Positions 1-11,621 of a stretch of 64,000 nucleotides of DNA are shown piece after piece. Below the pieces are notes generated by a model that was not told where the DNA came from, ran no database searches, and saw only the letters and a list, made by a program, of their open reading frames with translations. Made by a program: the position numbers and the translations under genes. The stretch comes from Mangifera indica (lineage: Eukaryota > Streptophyta > Magnoliopsida > Sapindales > Anacardiaceae), in NCBI RefSeq assembly GCF_011075055.1, contig NC_058150.1, positions 6,262,001 through 6,326,000 of the forward strand, read 5' to 3'. Each line of letters opens with the position of its first letter. Position 1 is the first letter of the stretch.

Positions 1-2966
1 AACCACGCAGTCATTGCCACAATTCTTGCCATACATTGGCTTACCCACCATGTATAGACTGAGAAACCAGTTCTAATGAACTCTGATAGAGTATACAGAT
101 AGTAGATCACAAAAGGAGCCACAATAAAATATATGCCCGGGTCTTGTACCTGCACAATTTAGCACAAGTTAAACAATTTACACCCTTGTTAGAGCAAGTT
201 ATCTAAATAAAAGTAAATACAAATTTTGCTTATTTTGAAGTTTTAAGGTTACACGTATAATTCATTGAATTGTTATCTGATAACAAAGGAAAATTGACAA
301 AATAGCTATCATCTAGCAGGGCTGGTAAATGACAATGAGCAGGCCATGTTCATGAATTAACAACTGATGCGAAATTATTAAACTGTTGTATTTAGAGAAG
401 GATATATAACTGCTCTATAAGTCAATAGGCCCTACCTTAGGCAAGAAATTGGAGTTGGTGAGGATGCAGTAGGCTGGCAGAGTGGCATAGCAAAGCTCAA
501 AAATGGGACGGAAGCCCCACAGAATGATATAGTAATACGCCAAGCACTGCCTGAATTGAAGGTTGCCATTGAGGGTACCTATTATTGGATTGTGTTTGCT
601 GAAAAAGATTTCAAGCACCCCAGTTACCCACCTCTTTTGTTGGACCATCACCGCCGGCCCGTTAGGTGGAGCACATCCTAGAAAGGCTGGAGGGTCTGGT
701 GAGCAATATCCTGATCTCCACCCTTTTATGTGGATGGTCAACCCTATCAAGATATCTTCTACTAGAGATCCATATATCCACCCAAACTGAAACAAAACCA
801 TCGTTATATAATATTAGATGTCACCATTACTTCAAATTTTGATACTTGTTTGCCTAATGGATCGATGAAAAGGATTACACAATAACAAGCTGTTGAACAT
901 GCTATCTCCTTACCTTTTTACCCCAGCCAGTGCCGTACTCATAGCTACAACTTGCAACTTGGTGAGCTGCCTCAAGAGATTTAGACGGGTTGCTGGGAAA
1001 ATTGTCGGTCTTCCCTTTCAACGCATCAACGGCTGATGTGATAAACTCCTTTGAATTTCCACATTCTTTGAGTAATGCATTATCAGATAATTTTTCTGTA
1101 AATGAAGTCAGAAATTTATGACTATAAATATTGCGGAAAAAATTATGATATATCTTTCTTAATTTTTATTTTTTGGGAGTGGGTTTGATAAATTAACTTT
1201 AATTTACATCTTTACCTTGATTTTCCACTTCATCCGGCCATAGGCCATAGATAACTTTTCGTCTAAGAAAACCTCCTGTTCCTCCGTAGTAAGGTCCTTG
1301 AATTCCCACTATTCCTTTCCCGATATACTATGATATATAATAAGCAGAACAGTACATAAATTATTTGTAATAGTTAGAATCTACACCGTAGCTCAGTCCT
1401 TCATTTCTAAGTTCAAGAAAGAAACATTACTCACTTCATGCACAAGCAGCAAGTCTTTTTCACTATTAGAACCGAGCATGAGACACATAGCCTGTCGAAA
1501 AATCTGTGTGTTGTTGACAAACATGTCGCAGTCCAGATTAAGCATGAAAGGAGCATTTGTCATCAACCCGGACACTCTAGTCTATTTTGCATACCAAATT
1601 AGAAATTAAAATCATAAGATATTATTGAACAAATTGTGTTTGTGTGGCCGGGGGAAAAAGGACAACTTACTAGTACATTCATAGCTCCTGCTTTGTAATA
1701 ATGGGGATTCTTTGGCCTCTTCTCCCTCGATACATAAATTAAATGTGGCAACCCTTCTGGCAGACCCTCCTTGTTCTCCCATAGGACCTAAAAGAGGATT
1801 AATCTAGTTAAATTGAATCTTCTGGGTCCAGAGCGGCTTAATCATCAGTTTATTTCTATTTTATTACTACTAACAAGTCAATCTGATTAGCCAAGTGCCA
1901 GTGGAAGACACAAAATATGTTAAGTCTCGCAGAATTGACTATGCGCACGGCTTCAACAGTGCTACCTTGAGTATTGTCGGATGGTTTCGCGGTTCAGTAT
2001 CAGAGAAAACGGCCAATTCGCCAGTTAGAGCAATGGGAAAAGGCTGTTGCGCTGCATTCTCTATGCGTTTGCTAAGCTGCTCATACTCTTCCTATAAAAA
2101 ATTAGACATATAAATTAAATAAACAATCGTTCAACTGTTTGTTGTTTCTGTCTGTATTCATTCAGTATATGTCGACATGAATAAAATATACTGAGGCTGA
2201 ATATTTGCGCAGGAATATGCAGATAATAAGTTCTTTTATGAGAAATATTTTTCATTGGATGACAACTTCCATACTTAAAAAACTTTCTTTTACCTTCATA
2301 TATTTCCATTCCCGTTGGAAATCATTAGAATTTGCAGTGGACGGTGTAGACTCATCCATAAAGTACCGAAAGGGAGCTCTAACTTGAACATTGTATTTCC
2401 TACAGAATGGCACCCAAAGCTTAGCAAATTTAGTGGCTTCACTGAGACAATAGAAGATTAGAGGTGAGCAGCCATCATCGGAGACATAGCAAGCGAGCTT
2501 GTTAGCTGGGTAATCAACTGCTAACAAAGATAGCACAGTGTTCACAGTGAGGATAGGTGGCTCTAGCACAGTATCAGCTGTTGTTACAAACACGTCCACC
2601 GGTGGAAGATCAGGCACCCTGCTGAGTTAAAACTATCATTGAACAATCAATATTACATATGAAATATAATTTATGGTCAAAACAAAATGTTTTTGTTATC
2701 TGTTACCGTCGCTGGAGGCGTTCAGGAAATGGCTTGTACAACATAGGAGTCCACCGAGTGCAAACGATGACAATCCAATTGATAGTGAAGCATAACTCGC
2801 ATAAGAAACCGAGAAACCAAGCGAGTCCATGATTGTTCAGAGACAGGAGACGATAGATTAAAAGGCAAAGGAGAAGGAACAAGAAAGCGATATCCACAGC
2901 TCTTTGGTATGTGTTTTTGGGAAATACCTTTTCAAATAGAGGCGCAGACATTATCGGAATGGCCAT
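1..2966 (-). CDS. Cellulose synthase-like protein, CslB/CslH type (copy A, partial, decaying)
   Basis: Family-2 glycosyltransferase of the Golgi membrane. The product polysaccharide of the CslB group is not well established. Exons on the minus strand, by splice signals and phase: 2966-2707, 2618-2294, 2091-1966, 1787-1671, 1581-1435, 1327-1216, 1095-914, 786-436, and 149 to beyond the left edge. Visible features are two N-terminal membrane segments, the first catalytic Asp pair (VSDDG), DCD, a VED in place of the usual TED, and QQKRW. Exon 5 is 48 bp shorter than in copy B and lacks the residues [16 protein letters not shown]. Changes at conserved sites relative to copy B include CELW to CELC, FHRR to FLRR and ILTGL to ILIGL. 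The frame is still open, so it could be expressed, but the pattern suggests loss of constraint. The last exon is cut by the window edge. Confidence 0.85.
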
Positions 2967-3790
2967 GAAGAAAATATCAAGTGCTTGTTTTGTTGGCCGC
3001 TTGAACTTGTTAGTGGCTGTGGTGTTTATGGAAGTTGCCTCACTGATTTATCCTATAACAAGTTACAGTCATAACCTTTTTTACTGTTAACTGATATTGT
3101 AATATTACATATATAAATAAGAATGTAAATAAATAAGCAAATTATACAAATTTATATATATAAATGGAAATAATAAAATTATCTAATTACAAATTTTCCC
3201 CTCATCCTCATCCTACTCGATAAATTTGTTCAATTTATTTTATTTATATACGCATTTTACTCTACATGTAAAAAGACAAACATGCGGGTCAGACAAGTCC
3301 CAAGGCTTTAAAATATTTATAGCAAATTAATATGAATAATTTTTATGTATAAGTTTATATATAAATAATTATATATTATCATATAATTAAATATTATTTT
3401 ATCTCTAATTTTTAATTTTTTAATTATATGATGATGCATTATTGATTATATATAAAAAATATGCATATAATTATATTGATTTTTAAATCATGTCAATTCT
3501 ATCATTATGACTATGAAGATTTTTTTTGTTCTAATTTCAGTGATTTTACCATAAGATTGACATTTTAATGATGAATTAATATTCTTATAATCAGATTAGA
3601 TTAGATAGTTATATTGGTTTAATCAGAAATCAGTTTTTAATTCAATATGATTTTTATTTAATTGTTGGTCAACTAAAAAGTTAATCGAACTTAATAAAAA
3701 TTGATTAACCAAAAAAATTATTTAAAATCATACTAATCCTCCGTAGTGGTAAATTTAGGAGCATTTGATTGATAATAATGATATTAATTA
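2967..3790. other. AT-rich spacer upstream of CslB/H copy A, with a MITE relic
   Basis: Promoter and 5' side of the minus-strand CslB/H gene. No coding exon seen. About 3337-3482 contains an AT-rich MITE-like relic with the core ATATAATTAAATATTATTTT. Related sequences lie at ~8676, ~23560, ~28486, ~31880, ~42060 (inverted), ~50505 and ~58060. The copy-B equivalent is 23206-24004. Confidence 0.6.
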
Positions 3791-4407
3791 GGGATGACAA
3801 TTTAGACCCGACTTTAGGAGTCCTGACTCTCCCCAACTCTAACGGAGAAGAGATTCTCTGATAGAAACGGGGAAGAAGATAAGGACGGGGATGGGGATGA
3901 AAAAAATCTCTGCAATCGGGGACGGGCCGGGGATGGGGATACATGTGTCCCCTCCCCGCCCCGACCCTTCCCCTCCCCCCCCTATCCCCGTCTTTTTATA
4001 TTAATATATTTATTTAAAATACTAATATATTTTTATAGTTTTAAATTATTTATATTTTTCAAATTTATTAGGTTTTTGTTGTGCATATTAAAAGAGTTAA
4101 TATATTATATTTATGATATTTGAAATAGTAAATTAATTTTAATTTTGCTTAATTTTATTATTTAATATATTTATATTGTATTTACAAGGTAAAAAGAATA
4201 TATTTTTTTTGTGGGTACGGGGAGGAAATTTTTCTCTACGGAGACGGGGAGGGGATGAGAAGGAGATTTTTCTTTGCGGGGAGGGGACGGGGAATCATTT
4301 TCATCTCCGTAGCGGGACGGGTCAAGGACGGGGATTGATATCCCCTACGGGGACGGGGCCAGGGATTGAGATCCCCTCCCCGCCCCTCCCCGTTGCTATC
4401 CCTAATG
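3791..4407. mobile_element. Non-autonomous DNA element with GGGATGRCAA-type ends, copy 1
   Basis: 617 bp present in copy A and absent at the matching site of copy B. The left end reads GGGATGACAA and the right end TTGCTATCCC, which are imperfect inverted repeats. Both flanks carry TTAATTA (3784-3790 and 4408-4414), consistent with a target-site duplication. The body has G-rich blocks (GGGGACGGGG-like) at each side and an AT-rich middle. It has no coding capacity. Family members with the same internal order occur at 50736-51300 (inverted) and 61139-61595. The superfamily is not decided. Confidence 0.75.
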
Positions 4408-5744
4408 TTAATTAATAGAATAATATGAAATATTATAAAATATTAATTCAACTCTTTATAATTATTTATTCAATTATAATAGTTTAAATTGAAACTAATC
4501 AACTGAATTAATTAAATTAATCAAATCATAAATTAATAAGACAATTAATTTAACTATTGAATTGATTTTTAAAAAATTGATTTTAATAAATAAATACAAA
4601 ATCTAACTTCATTGACTAAAAAGTTATGGTAAAAGGTTCAAAATTACCATTTGTATTTCCTAAAATTAAAGCAAAATAGAAAAGTTGATTTTCTTTCCTT
4701 TTTTTCGTCTTTTCCATTTTCTTTCTTCCTTGACCCATCATCCAAGCTTAAATTCTAAACCTATATTCGGTGGCAAATCTATCCCCTATCTCCATGATGA
4801 CACCATCATCTCTCCACTTCCTCACTTGTTGATCTCTTCTTTTACCACGTACTTATCCAATTCTTGTCCTGGTCTGACCTCTGGTAGATCTCTCCCTCTA
4901 GAATTCTCATACGCCAAAATTTCAAAAGCCAACAAAACGACTAGGAGCCAAAAAAGTAATTATATGTAGGAATAAAACCTGCTCTTCAAAGCTCGGTGCT
5001 TGCTCTCTCTGCCCCTCGCAATGTTGGTGTCGGTGTGGCCAGAGGTGATATGGCAACGAATGACAAAACTAAAAGAGAAGAATGTCTTGGCTATGGAGGT
5101 TAAACAATCGACATCCGTGTGGGCTTTTAAAAGAAGAACCCCAGTGAGTTGCTTGACATTTGCCTTACGAGGTTTGTTTATGTCTTTTGAGCTTAAGAAA
5201 TACCATCTTCAGATAGGGCTTAAAGTTTGACAATTGATCAGTTTGGATTCCCCATCTTCACAACAACAGAAGTGCCTATATGAGACTCTTTTTTTCATCA
5301 AGTCATCGTCGAGTTTTGTTTATTTGTTGTTTGTTCTTGGAACTTTAAGGAAAAAACCAGAGAGTTTTAAAACGACTAGTGAAAAGCTCGATGCATCAGA
5401 TGAGGGTTGGTGAGGGAGGAGTGTTGTATCAGAGGAATGATGCAATGGTGGGATCATGATAGGGGATAGTGATTTACTGGAGGGAGAGACATCAAAGATA
5501 ATTCAAGGAGATAAAAGACAAAGATGAGCAGATGGAAGAGGAGAGGTCAAAGAAGACTTTAAAAAATAATGGATTTCCAAATAAACTTTTATGTGTTACA
5601 ATATTATTAGGTATTGCTATTTGTCAATTCATTCAAGAATCACATTTTATAAATATAATAAGTAATAAGGATATTTTAGTTATTTTGAATATTCCTAAAT
5701 TATTAATAACAAAAACAAACATTAAAAGTTATATATGTAATTGA
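4408..5744. other. Spacer without a supportable gene
   Basis: Conserved between the duplicate copies (matches 24185-25515) but with no open exon series. It begins with AT-rich DNA and then has a CT-rich stretch around 4690-4800. The short ORFs do not stay open between the copies, and base changes fall evenly at all codon positions where I compared them. Confidence 0.5.
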
Positions 5745-6235
5745 AGACCCTACACCTATTTTATTAGAGATTTTTTGTTAATAGAGTTGGGTTTTTAAAA
5801 AGAAATTGTGATTTACGTATCAATAAAGTTATGTTTTTCAGTTTTGTCATTCGAACCAATTCTTCATCTTCGATTGGTTATCGACCAAAGCTTCTTCACT
5901 TATCATTGGAGTCATCAGCAGTGGCAGAGAGAGAACGGAGGAAGGAGATGGCAGTCGTCACCATCATCGGAAAGAAGAAAACCTTAAGGATGAGGGTAGG
6001 GGGGAGAGAGGGAAGTCACTTTTCAAAGTTGAGATATAGGGTAAAATGTTAATTTTTAAAACCTGAGAGAAAAAATAAGATAAAATTATATATAATTTAA
6101 TATTACTGATAAAATAATGATTTTGTCCTTAATCTTAACTAAAAATTCTAGATCTATGGGTGTGTGTTTAGGTTTTTAAAACTCCGCAAATGTGTATTTT
6201 AAAATAGAGTAAACTTTGGATGAGAAAAAGTCTTT
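5745..6235 (-). mobile_element. AGTCTTTTGGCC-ended repeat relic (copy A)
   Basis: The right end carries AGTCTTTTGGCC (near 6223-6235). Reading inward on the minus strand shows the same order of motifs as the elements at 29374-29948, 45275-45968 and 62030-62540: AGGCCAAAAGACT, then AAAATCATTATTTTATC, then a run of (A/T)-rich DNA and a CT-rich stretch. No matching left terminus was found, so it is probably truncated. It belongs to a foldback or TIR type of non-autonomous element. Matches copy B 25515-26020. Confidence 0.5.
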
Positions 6236-8147
6236 TGGCCTTTAAAAAATGGGTATACATGATATTACTCTTTTATGTATTCAAGTGTAGAAAAATGTTT
6301 TAAGATCAAACTCTATGCGGGAAAATGTTTATCATTCTCTGTAAATTAACCGATACGTTGGCAGGAGAAAATGACATGGAGACCAACTAATACTATGTGT
6401 AGAAAAAGGATAATATTTTCTTCATAAATATTCTCAATAGGATGATCTTTTACTTAAGATTTGGGGAATTACAATTTTAACCCATTGAATATTTAATTGT
6501 TAATTCACCCAAATGCAACATTGCTAACGAAAAAAAGTCTTGATATAATGTTAAATAGGTAATTCATAGTATCTCAAACCATTTTTTATACATATTTCAT
6601 TTCAATCTTAAAAAGTTGTCACTTGTGATTTGTTTTAAGTCATCTTGAATCTAAACTGAATCGAGTTCAAGTTCAACTCAACTAATGAACAAACAAGCTC
6701 AGGGTCAGTGGGCCAAGAAAATGTCTGATTGAGCTTGCAAACTGTTTGCAGTTCCTTCAAATGGAGCAAAGAAAAAAAACACCTCACAAATGCTTTAACA
6801 ATTCTTAATCAAAAGTAAAACTTGATATGCCTATGTCTGAAAACAACTCACAATAACACAAAAGAGAAATAATAGATAAAACCCCTAAATTAGAAACTTT
6901 AATTCCAAAATTAGAGTTTAATAAATTCTAGTAAATAATTAACAAATTCAAGTAAACAAATAACAAATTTGATATGTCTTTGTGTTATCGTCATTGAACA
7001 CAAATATTGGACAAATAGAGATGCTCAAATGCCAAAGATGATATGTAATTGGAACTAACAAAGTGTTTGAACTAGAATGTTGGATGGTGTCGATTGGAAC
7101 TGACATCATCAACAGAAACATAAACTAAGGAGATTGCGATTTGCAAAAGCTGAAAGAAAAAGAGAAGGCCAAAAGACTTAAGTGAAGACATGTGCGTGAA
7201 GGGTGAAACAAGGGAAAAAAAACCTTTAACTTTCATTCTAATTTTTGACACCATCCACTTAAAGTTTGTAATGAGTCTAATGAAATTTAGGCGACTCTAT
7301 CAGCTTGCGAGTTGCTTGGCTATACAGCTCAGACTTGGGCTCATTTATATTGATATACAAAACTAAAGCTCAAGCTCATTTATGCTTAGCTTGTTTCAGA
7401 TTTAAGCTCGAGTTCAAGTTCGGGTTTGAACTTGAACTTAAACTTGAATAAATTCAATTTAAATCTAATCTTATCTGAATCTCACCAACCAACGAATTGC
7501 ACTCGACCTAGTGTAATTCTAACTAAATTCAACTAGATTGCGCCTTTTTGGATATGATCTAATGATTTGATTTTGTCATATTACACCTCATGTAGTGTGG
7601 TCTTGCCAAATATCACCAGATTGACATAATGCGATTTGATGCTAACAAAAAAAAACAAATTTTTGGAAATTTAAAATAACTTTTTATGCTCTTCTACTAT
7701 TAGCTTTCTTCTGACAACATTATAATTTAAGTGAGAGTTTGTAGTTTAACCATTTTATAGGTGGGAACTTACGATCTACCAGGACCATGGGTAGAAAATA
7801 TAACCTACATAATAAAGCATAATGAGTCTTTCATTTGCTAATCTGCTTCAATTAATATTTTAAGGCTATTAAGCAATTAATTTATATACATCTAGCATGA
7901 TTGGATTCAAGGAACAATTAGTTTGAGATAAACTTAAATAAGAATTAATTCGAATTCGATTTGAATTTAGAATAATTAATTTAAGAACGGATTTACATTG
8001 TTGAATGATTAAACAGAAGAGGAAGAAAGAATAATTGAAAAAATAAAAAATCATTAGCTACATGACCTTTGATACAACATCACCAACAAGACAAGATCAT
8101 TCAGACCAAGTCAAACAACCACCTGAACTTGAGCCGTCTCAGACTGA
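6236..8147. repeat. Spacer with an inverted-repeat relic (about 6640-7500)
   Basis: No gene seen. Ends around 6650-6700 (AAACTGAATCGAGTTCAAGT) and 7400-7450 (AAGCTCGAGTTCAAGTTCGG) are rich in GAGCT/CTCGAG/TTCAAG strings that are roughly complementary to each other, as in common plant non-autonomous elements. The same region in copy B is about 26440-27310. 7510-8147 is AT-rich and featureless. Confidence 0.4.
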
Positions 8148-8530
8148 ATGCAGGCCTACCAGCTAGCCTTATCAAAGGATCGTGAACTTCAGGCCAATGC
8201 TTTTGAAGAAGCCCTAGAGACCACATATGTCAAACTCAACATCACCAAGCTGAGCATACAGGACCGCGTTACATTAACTAACGACAAGAATTCCTGCAGA
8301 CATCAGCCCTACTGGAAAAAGATTGAAAGAAATATTTCAAATTTTACGCACTATTGTTTTCTTTGTCACTCTCTCTTGTAGTTATCAGTATATGTATTGA
8401 ATTAGTTTGATCAATGTCATTTGGTATTTGTAATTGTCAGCAGTTTGCTGTCAAGGCTTTGGCAGAACAATCCCGATTTGTTGGAGGAGATGAGTGGAAA
8501 AGTTAAGTGGGGAACGTCTCTGGTGACGAA
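8148..8530 (+). pseudogene. Possible exon relic shared by both duplicate copies (unrecognised)
   Basis: The reading frame from 8148 gives a polar, helix-like peptide (starts MQAYQLALSKDRELQ, then NAFEEALETTYVKLN). An in-frame TGA precedes the ATG directly. In copy B (27958 onwards) the first 35 codons are nearly the same, then the frames part by a one-base indel and copy B stops soon after. A second short open piece about 300 bp further on (containing AVKALAEQSRFVGGDEW) is also shared. I do not recognise the family. It could be a fragment of an old gene carried within the duplicated unit, or chance. Confidence 0.25.
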
Positions 8531-9661
8531 GAGTTTTGGAAAAAGACTTTGTGCCATTATGTTGACGTAGGCTTGAAGAAAATTTCAGATTTGCAATAAT
8601 AATTTAAGACTTCAAGTTGCAATTCTTACCCCATTCCTGACCCCTTCAGATTTGCATTATATAACGCATCATATTATATACATTAATTTATACATAAATA
8701 ATGATATATTATTATATAATTAAAAAATTAAAAATTAAAAATAAATTAATATTCAATTATAAAAGATACGTTATAATTATGAATAACATTATACATATAA
8801 TTTTATTGTTATTGTTATATAATTACATAGGCTGAATGACAATGTGCCAACTTAACTTTTACAAAATCACATGTTTTCACCCAAAGAGTTTAAAATATAG
8901 TATAAACAAATTATATTTTTTACCATACTAAATTATAAATTTGTTTTCCTCTCGAAGTTTCCTGTTTTGCATTCTCGTTTCTTGGCCACTGAAAAACATC
9001 GCAGGAAAGTTGACGAATCTGGAAGCTAAATCTTAAAAGGCAAAAGATTGTTTTCTTTTAAAATTAAGACATGAGGCGGTTATTTATTCAAGGAATGCAA
9101 CAATAGGATATTCTCCAATTTAGTTGATAAAACCAAATTTCATTTTGCAAAACACAAAAAAGATTGTTTTGTGATTGAGCTCCGATGAAGATGTAAGGAG
9201 AGAGTGAGAGATGAAGCAATGGTGTGTGGTAATGATAATGTGAGGAGATGGGGTGAGCAAGGCAGAGAGTAGCACTCATGAAGTGTGGCAAGTGCAGTGT
9301 CATGTGATAATCACAGGTGGTGAGTCGCTGATGTAGGGCTAAGATGGCGTGAATGGATGGTGGTGAAAGGGGTAAAAAAATTCCACGAAAATGAACAGCA
9401 ATGATGCTTGCGTTTAACCACAATTGAGGGAAAAAAAAAAAATGTGTAAAGAGATTATGGTGCAGAATGATACTCCAACCATTCCATTTAATAGTTTTCA
9501 TTAATAGAAATGGATAAAAAATAGATAAATAGACTTTTTAAGTTTAATAAGCTGCTTGAAATTCTACCAAATCCTGTTGAGGACGGAGAGGTGACCTTCA
9601 TTTCTCCTTCTCAGAATCTGAATTTCAAGAATTCAATCATTCTGCTTCCATTGTGAACAAA
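8531..9661. other. Spacer downstream of PPR copy A, with a MITE relic
   Basis: A MITE-like AT-rich relic occupies about 8676-8815. The rest lies on the 3' side of the minus-strand PPR gene. The open stretch between 9088 and 9501 on the minus strand is not conserved as a frame in copy B (28968-29228 has shifted frames), so I do not call it a gene. Confidence 0.5.
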
Positions 9662-9955
9662 CTAGCATAACGGATCAATCAAACTATATGCAGGAATTTT
9701 TCTAATCCCACCCTCTACCATTGCTTTCCTTATATCAGCAGCCTGACTCCATCTCTCAACCCCAGCATGAATGTTGGATAACATCACATATTGCCCGCAA
9801 TGATGAGGCTGTAATTCAAGCAGCCTTTCACCGATTTCATGTCCCAACTCAACAGCCCCATGAATCTTACAAGCTCCTAAAAGAGCTCCCAAAACCGAAG
9901 CATCAGCCTTAATAGGCATATTCTTTATAAATTCTGTGGCTTCACTCAAAGCCCA
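9662..9955 (-). pseudogene. PPR protein pseudogene, copy A, 3' part
   Basis: Encodes the C-terminal about 98 residues corresponding to PPR copy B (30161-31549), including the E-type tail ending in AYSLIDPLC and a TAG stop at 9662-9664. It is separated from the rest of the gene by the retrotransposon at 9956-18862. Relative to copy B it has a one-base deletion in the run before GCCCA (9945-9951). The other part of this pseudogene is 18863-19308. Confidence 0.92.
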
Positions 9956-10890
9956 TGAAATACCCAAATCTTGGTTATATGTGAAACTAAAGGGGGCTAT
10001 ACGAAATCTTGGACATACATGGGGGTTAAGTGGAAATTTCCCTTTTATTTACAAATAAAAGTCAGTAGCCTTTTCTTCTTCAGTAAGAAGAAAAGAAAAC
10101 AGAGCACAAACGGGAGAAAACAGAGAAAGAAAGGGAAAGAAGAGAAGGGAAGAAAGAAAAGAAAAGAAAGAAGAAGAAAAGAAAGAAAAAGAAGGAAAGG
10201 GAAAGGAAGAGAAAAGGGATTTATAGAAAAAGGGAATAGGGTATTTCATTTTTATTCAAAAAAAAATTTTAGGGTTTGTTATATTTGTTCAAATTAGGGA
10301 TTTCCAAAATTTTGATCATATTGTTTCCAATTGGTTTGAATAGGTGAAAAAGAAGAGAGATTTGCAAGAGATTTCAACTCTGACTTAGAGGCTACCCAAA
10401 TCAGTGAGTGAGAATAAACTTTGCTTTCTTTATGATTTTTGGGTATAAATTTTATTTATAGTTTTGTGAAACTTTATGCTATTTATTGTGAATCCTTGAA
10501 AATGGTAGCATGGATTTGGTGGAAACCTCTCAAAAAGAAAAATAAAATAAAATAGTTTTTTTATGTATGTTGTGAATTTAGGTTATGAAAGGCTATAAGG
10601 TAAAAGTTATATTATTCAGTGGATTCAGAATACTTAGATTAAGTTATGTGGTGACCAAGTGAATTCTGGAAATTATTAAATTGATGTTTTGTGTTGTGGT
10701 TGAGTTGGAAGTGGTTTTATTTGAGCTTCATGTGAGTTGGAAGTGTTTAGTTGATATTTTATGTGTGATTGAGATTTGCTCATGGTGATTGTAGCACTTG
10801 CCAATGAGTATTGTTCTAAACAAAAATTGATATGGTGAAAATAAATTATATTAATTGAATGTTTCTGGTTATTACCTATTATGCGATTTG

Positions 10891-11113
10891 TGCTCTGCCT
10901 GTGCTATATTTATGCCAGGTACGATAGATTTAAATGCTCTGCCTGTGCGATACCTATACAGGTACGACAGAATTTAGTGCTCTGCTTGTGCTTTATTTCA
11001 TGCCAAGTATGACAGAATCGAATGCTCTGCCCATGTGAGATTTTAGTATACCGGGTATGACAGTTGTTTTTCTTTTGCTCTGCCTAGGTGGGGACACCCC
11101 CGGGTATGACAGA
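10891..11113 (+). repeat. Five tandem hairpin modules in the 5' LTR
   Basis: Units start at 10891, 10935, 10978, 11023 and 11076. Each begins TGCTCTGC and closes with GTAYGACAG or a near match. The inner arms differ between units but stay complementary: CCTG/CAGG, CCTGT/ACAGG, CTTG/CAAG, CCC/GGG. An outer TCTG/CAGA pairing is also possible. The same array is in the 3' LTR at about 17823-18045. Confidence 0.8.
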
Positions 11114-11621
11114 TTTCCTTTTATATGATATTTCGATGTATATCTTTATATTGGAATGGTGGGATATCTTTATATTTCAAAATCTTGATATGGAAGGAAA
11201 CCTATAAGATAAAGATAGTATTGCTATTGAGTTGGAAGTGGAAATTCTTAAATGATTGATATGTTCCTATGAGAAAAAGGTAGTATGGTTAATTTCTTTC
11301 TTGAGACAATCAATTTATGTGATGATTGTGTGATGAACGTTTCAAGTTAAATGAGAAGCATGTGGTTTAAGCATAATTAGCATAGTGTGTGGCTCATATT
11401 TTGGCATACTATTATATTTTGACATGCATTAATATTCTCAAGGATTTAAATTTCCTACTCACTGAGCTTTTAGCTCACCCTTATAAATGTTTTCCTCCCT
11501 TCAGGACATCCTCCAGATCGTGTTGGATAGTGTTTCGTTGGGTTGTGCCACGGTGTAGCATATTTAGTGTTGGATATAGACTTTTTGTTTTGTTTTTTTT
11601 ATAAACTTATGAAATGTTGAA

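Noticed and set aside
563..790. Plus-strand ORF over the CslB/H exon (repeated at 20752-20979)
   Set aside because: It is the antisense shadow of CslB/H exon 8, whose minus-strand reading has family motifs.
9088..9501. Minus-strand open stretch of 137 codons downstream of PPR copy A
   Set aside because: The frame is not kept in copy B (28968-29228), and the composition is low-complexity His/Leu/Ser-rich.
10049..10249. Phe/Ser-rich ORF in the LTR
   Set aside because: It is the complement of the purine tract; no coding meaning.
11389..11604. Small ORF inside the 5' LTR (also 18321-18536)
   Set aside because: It lies in non-coding LTR sequence and its conservation only reflects LTR identity.
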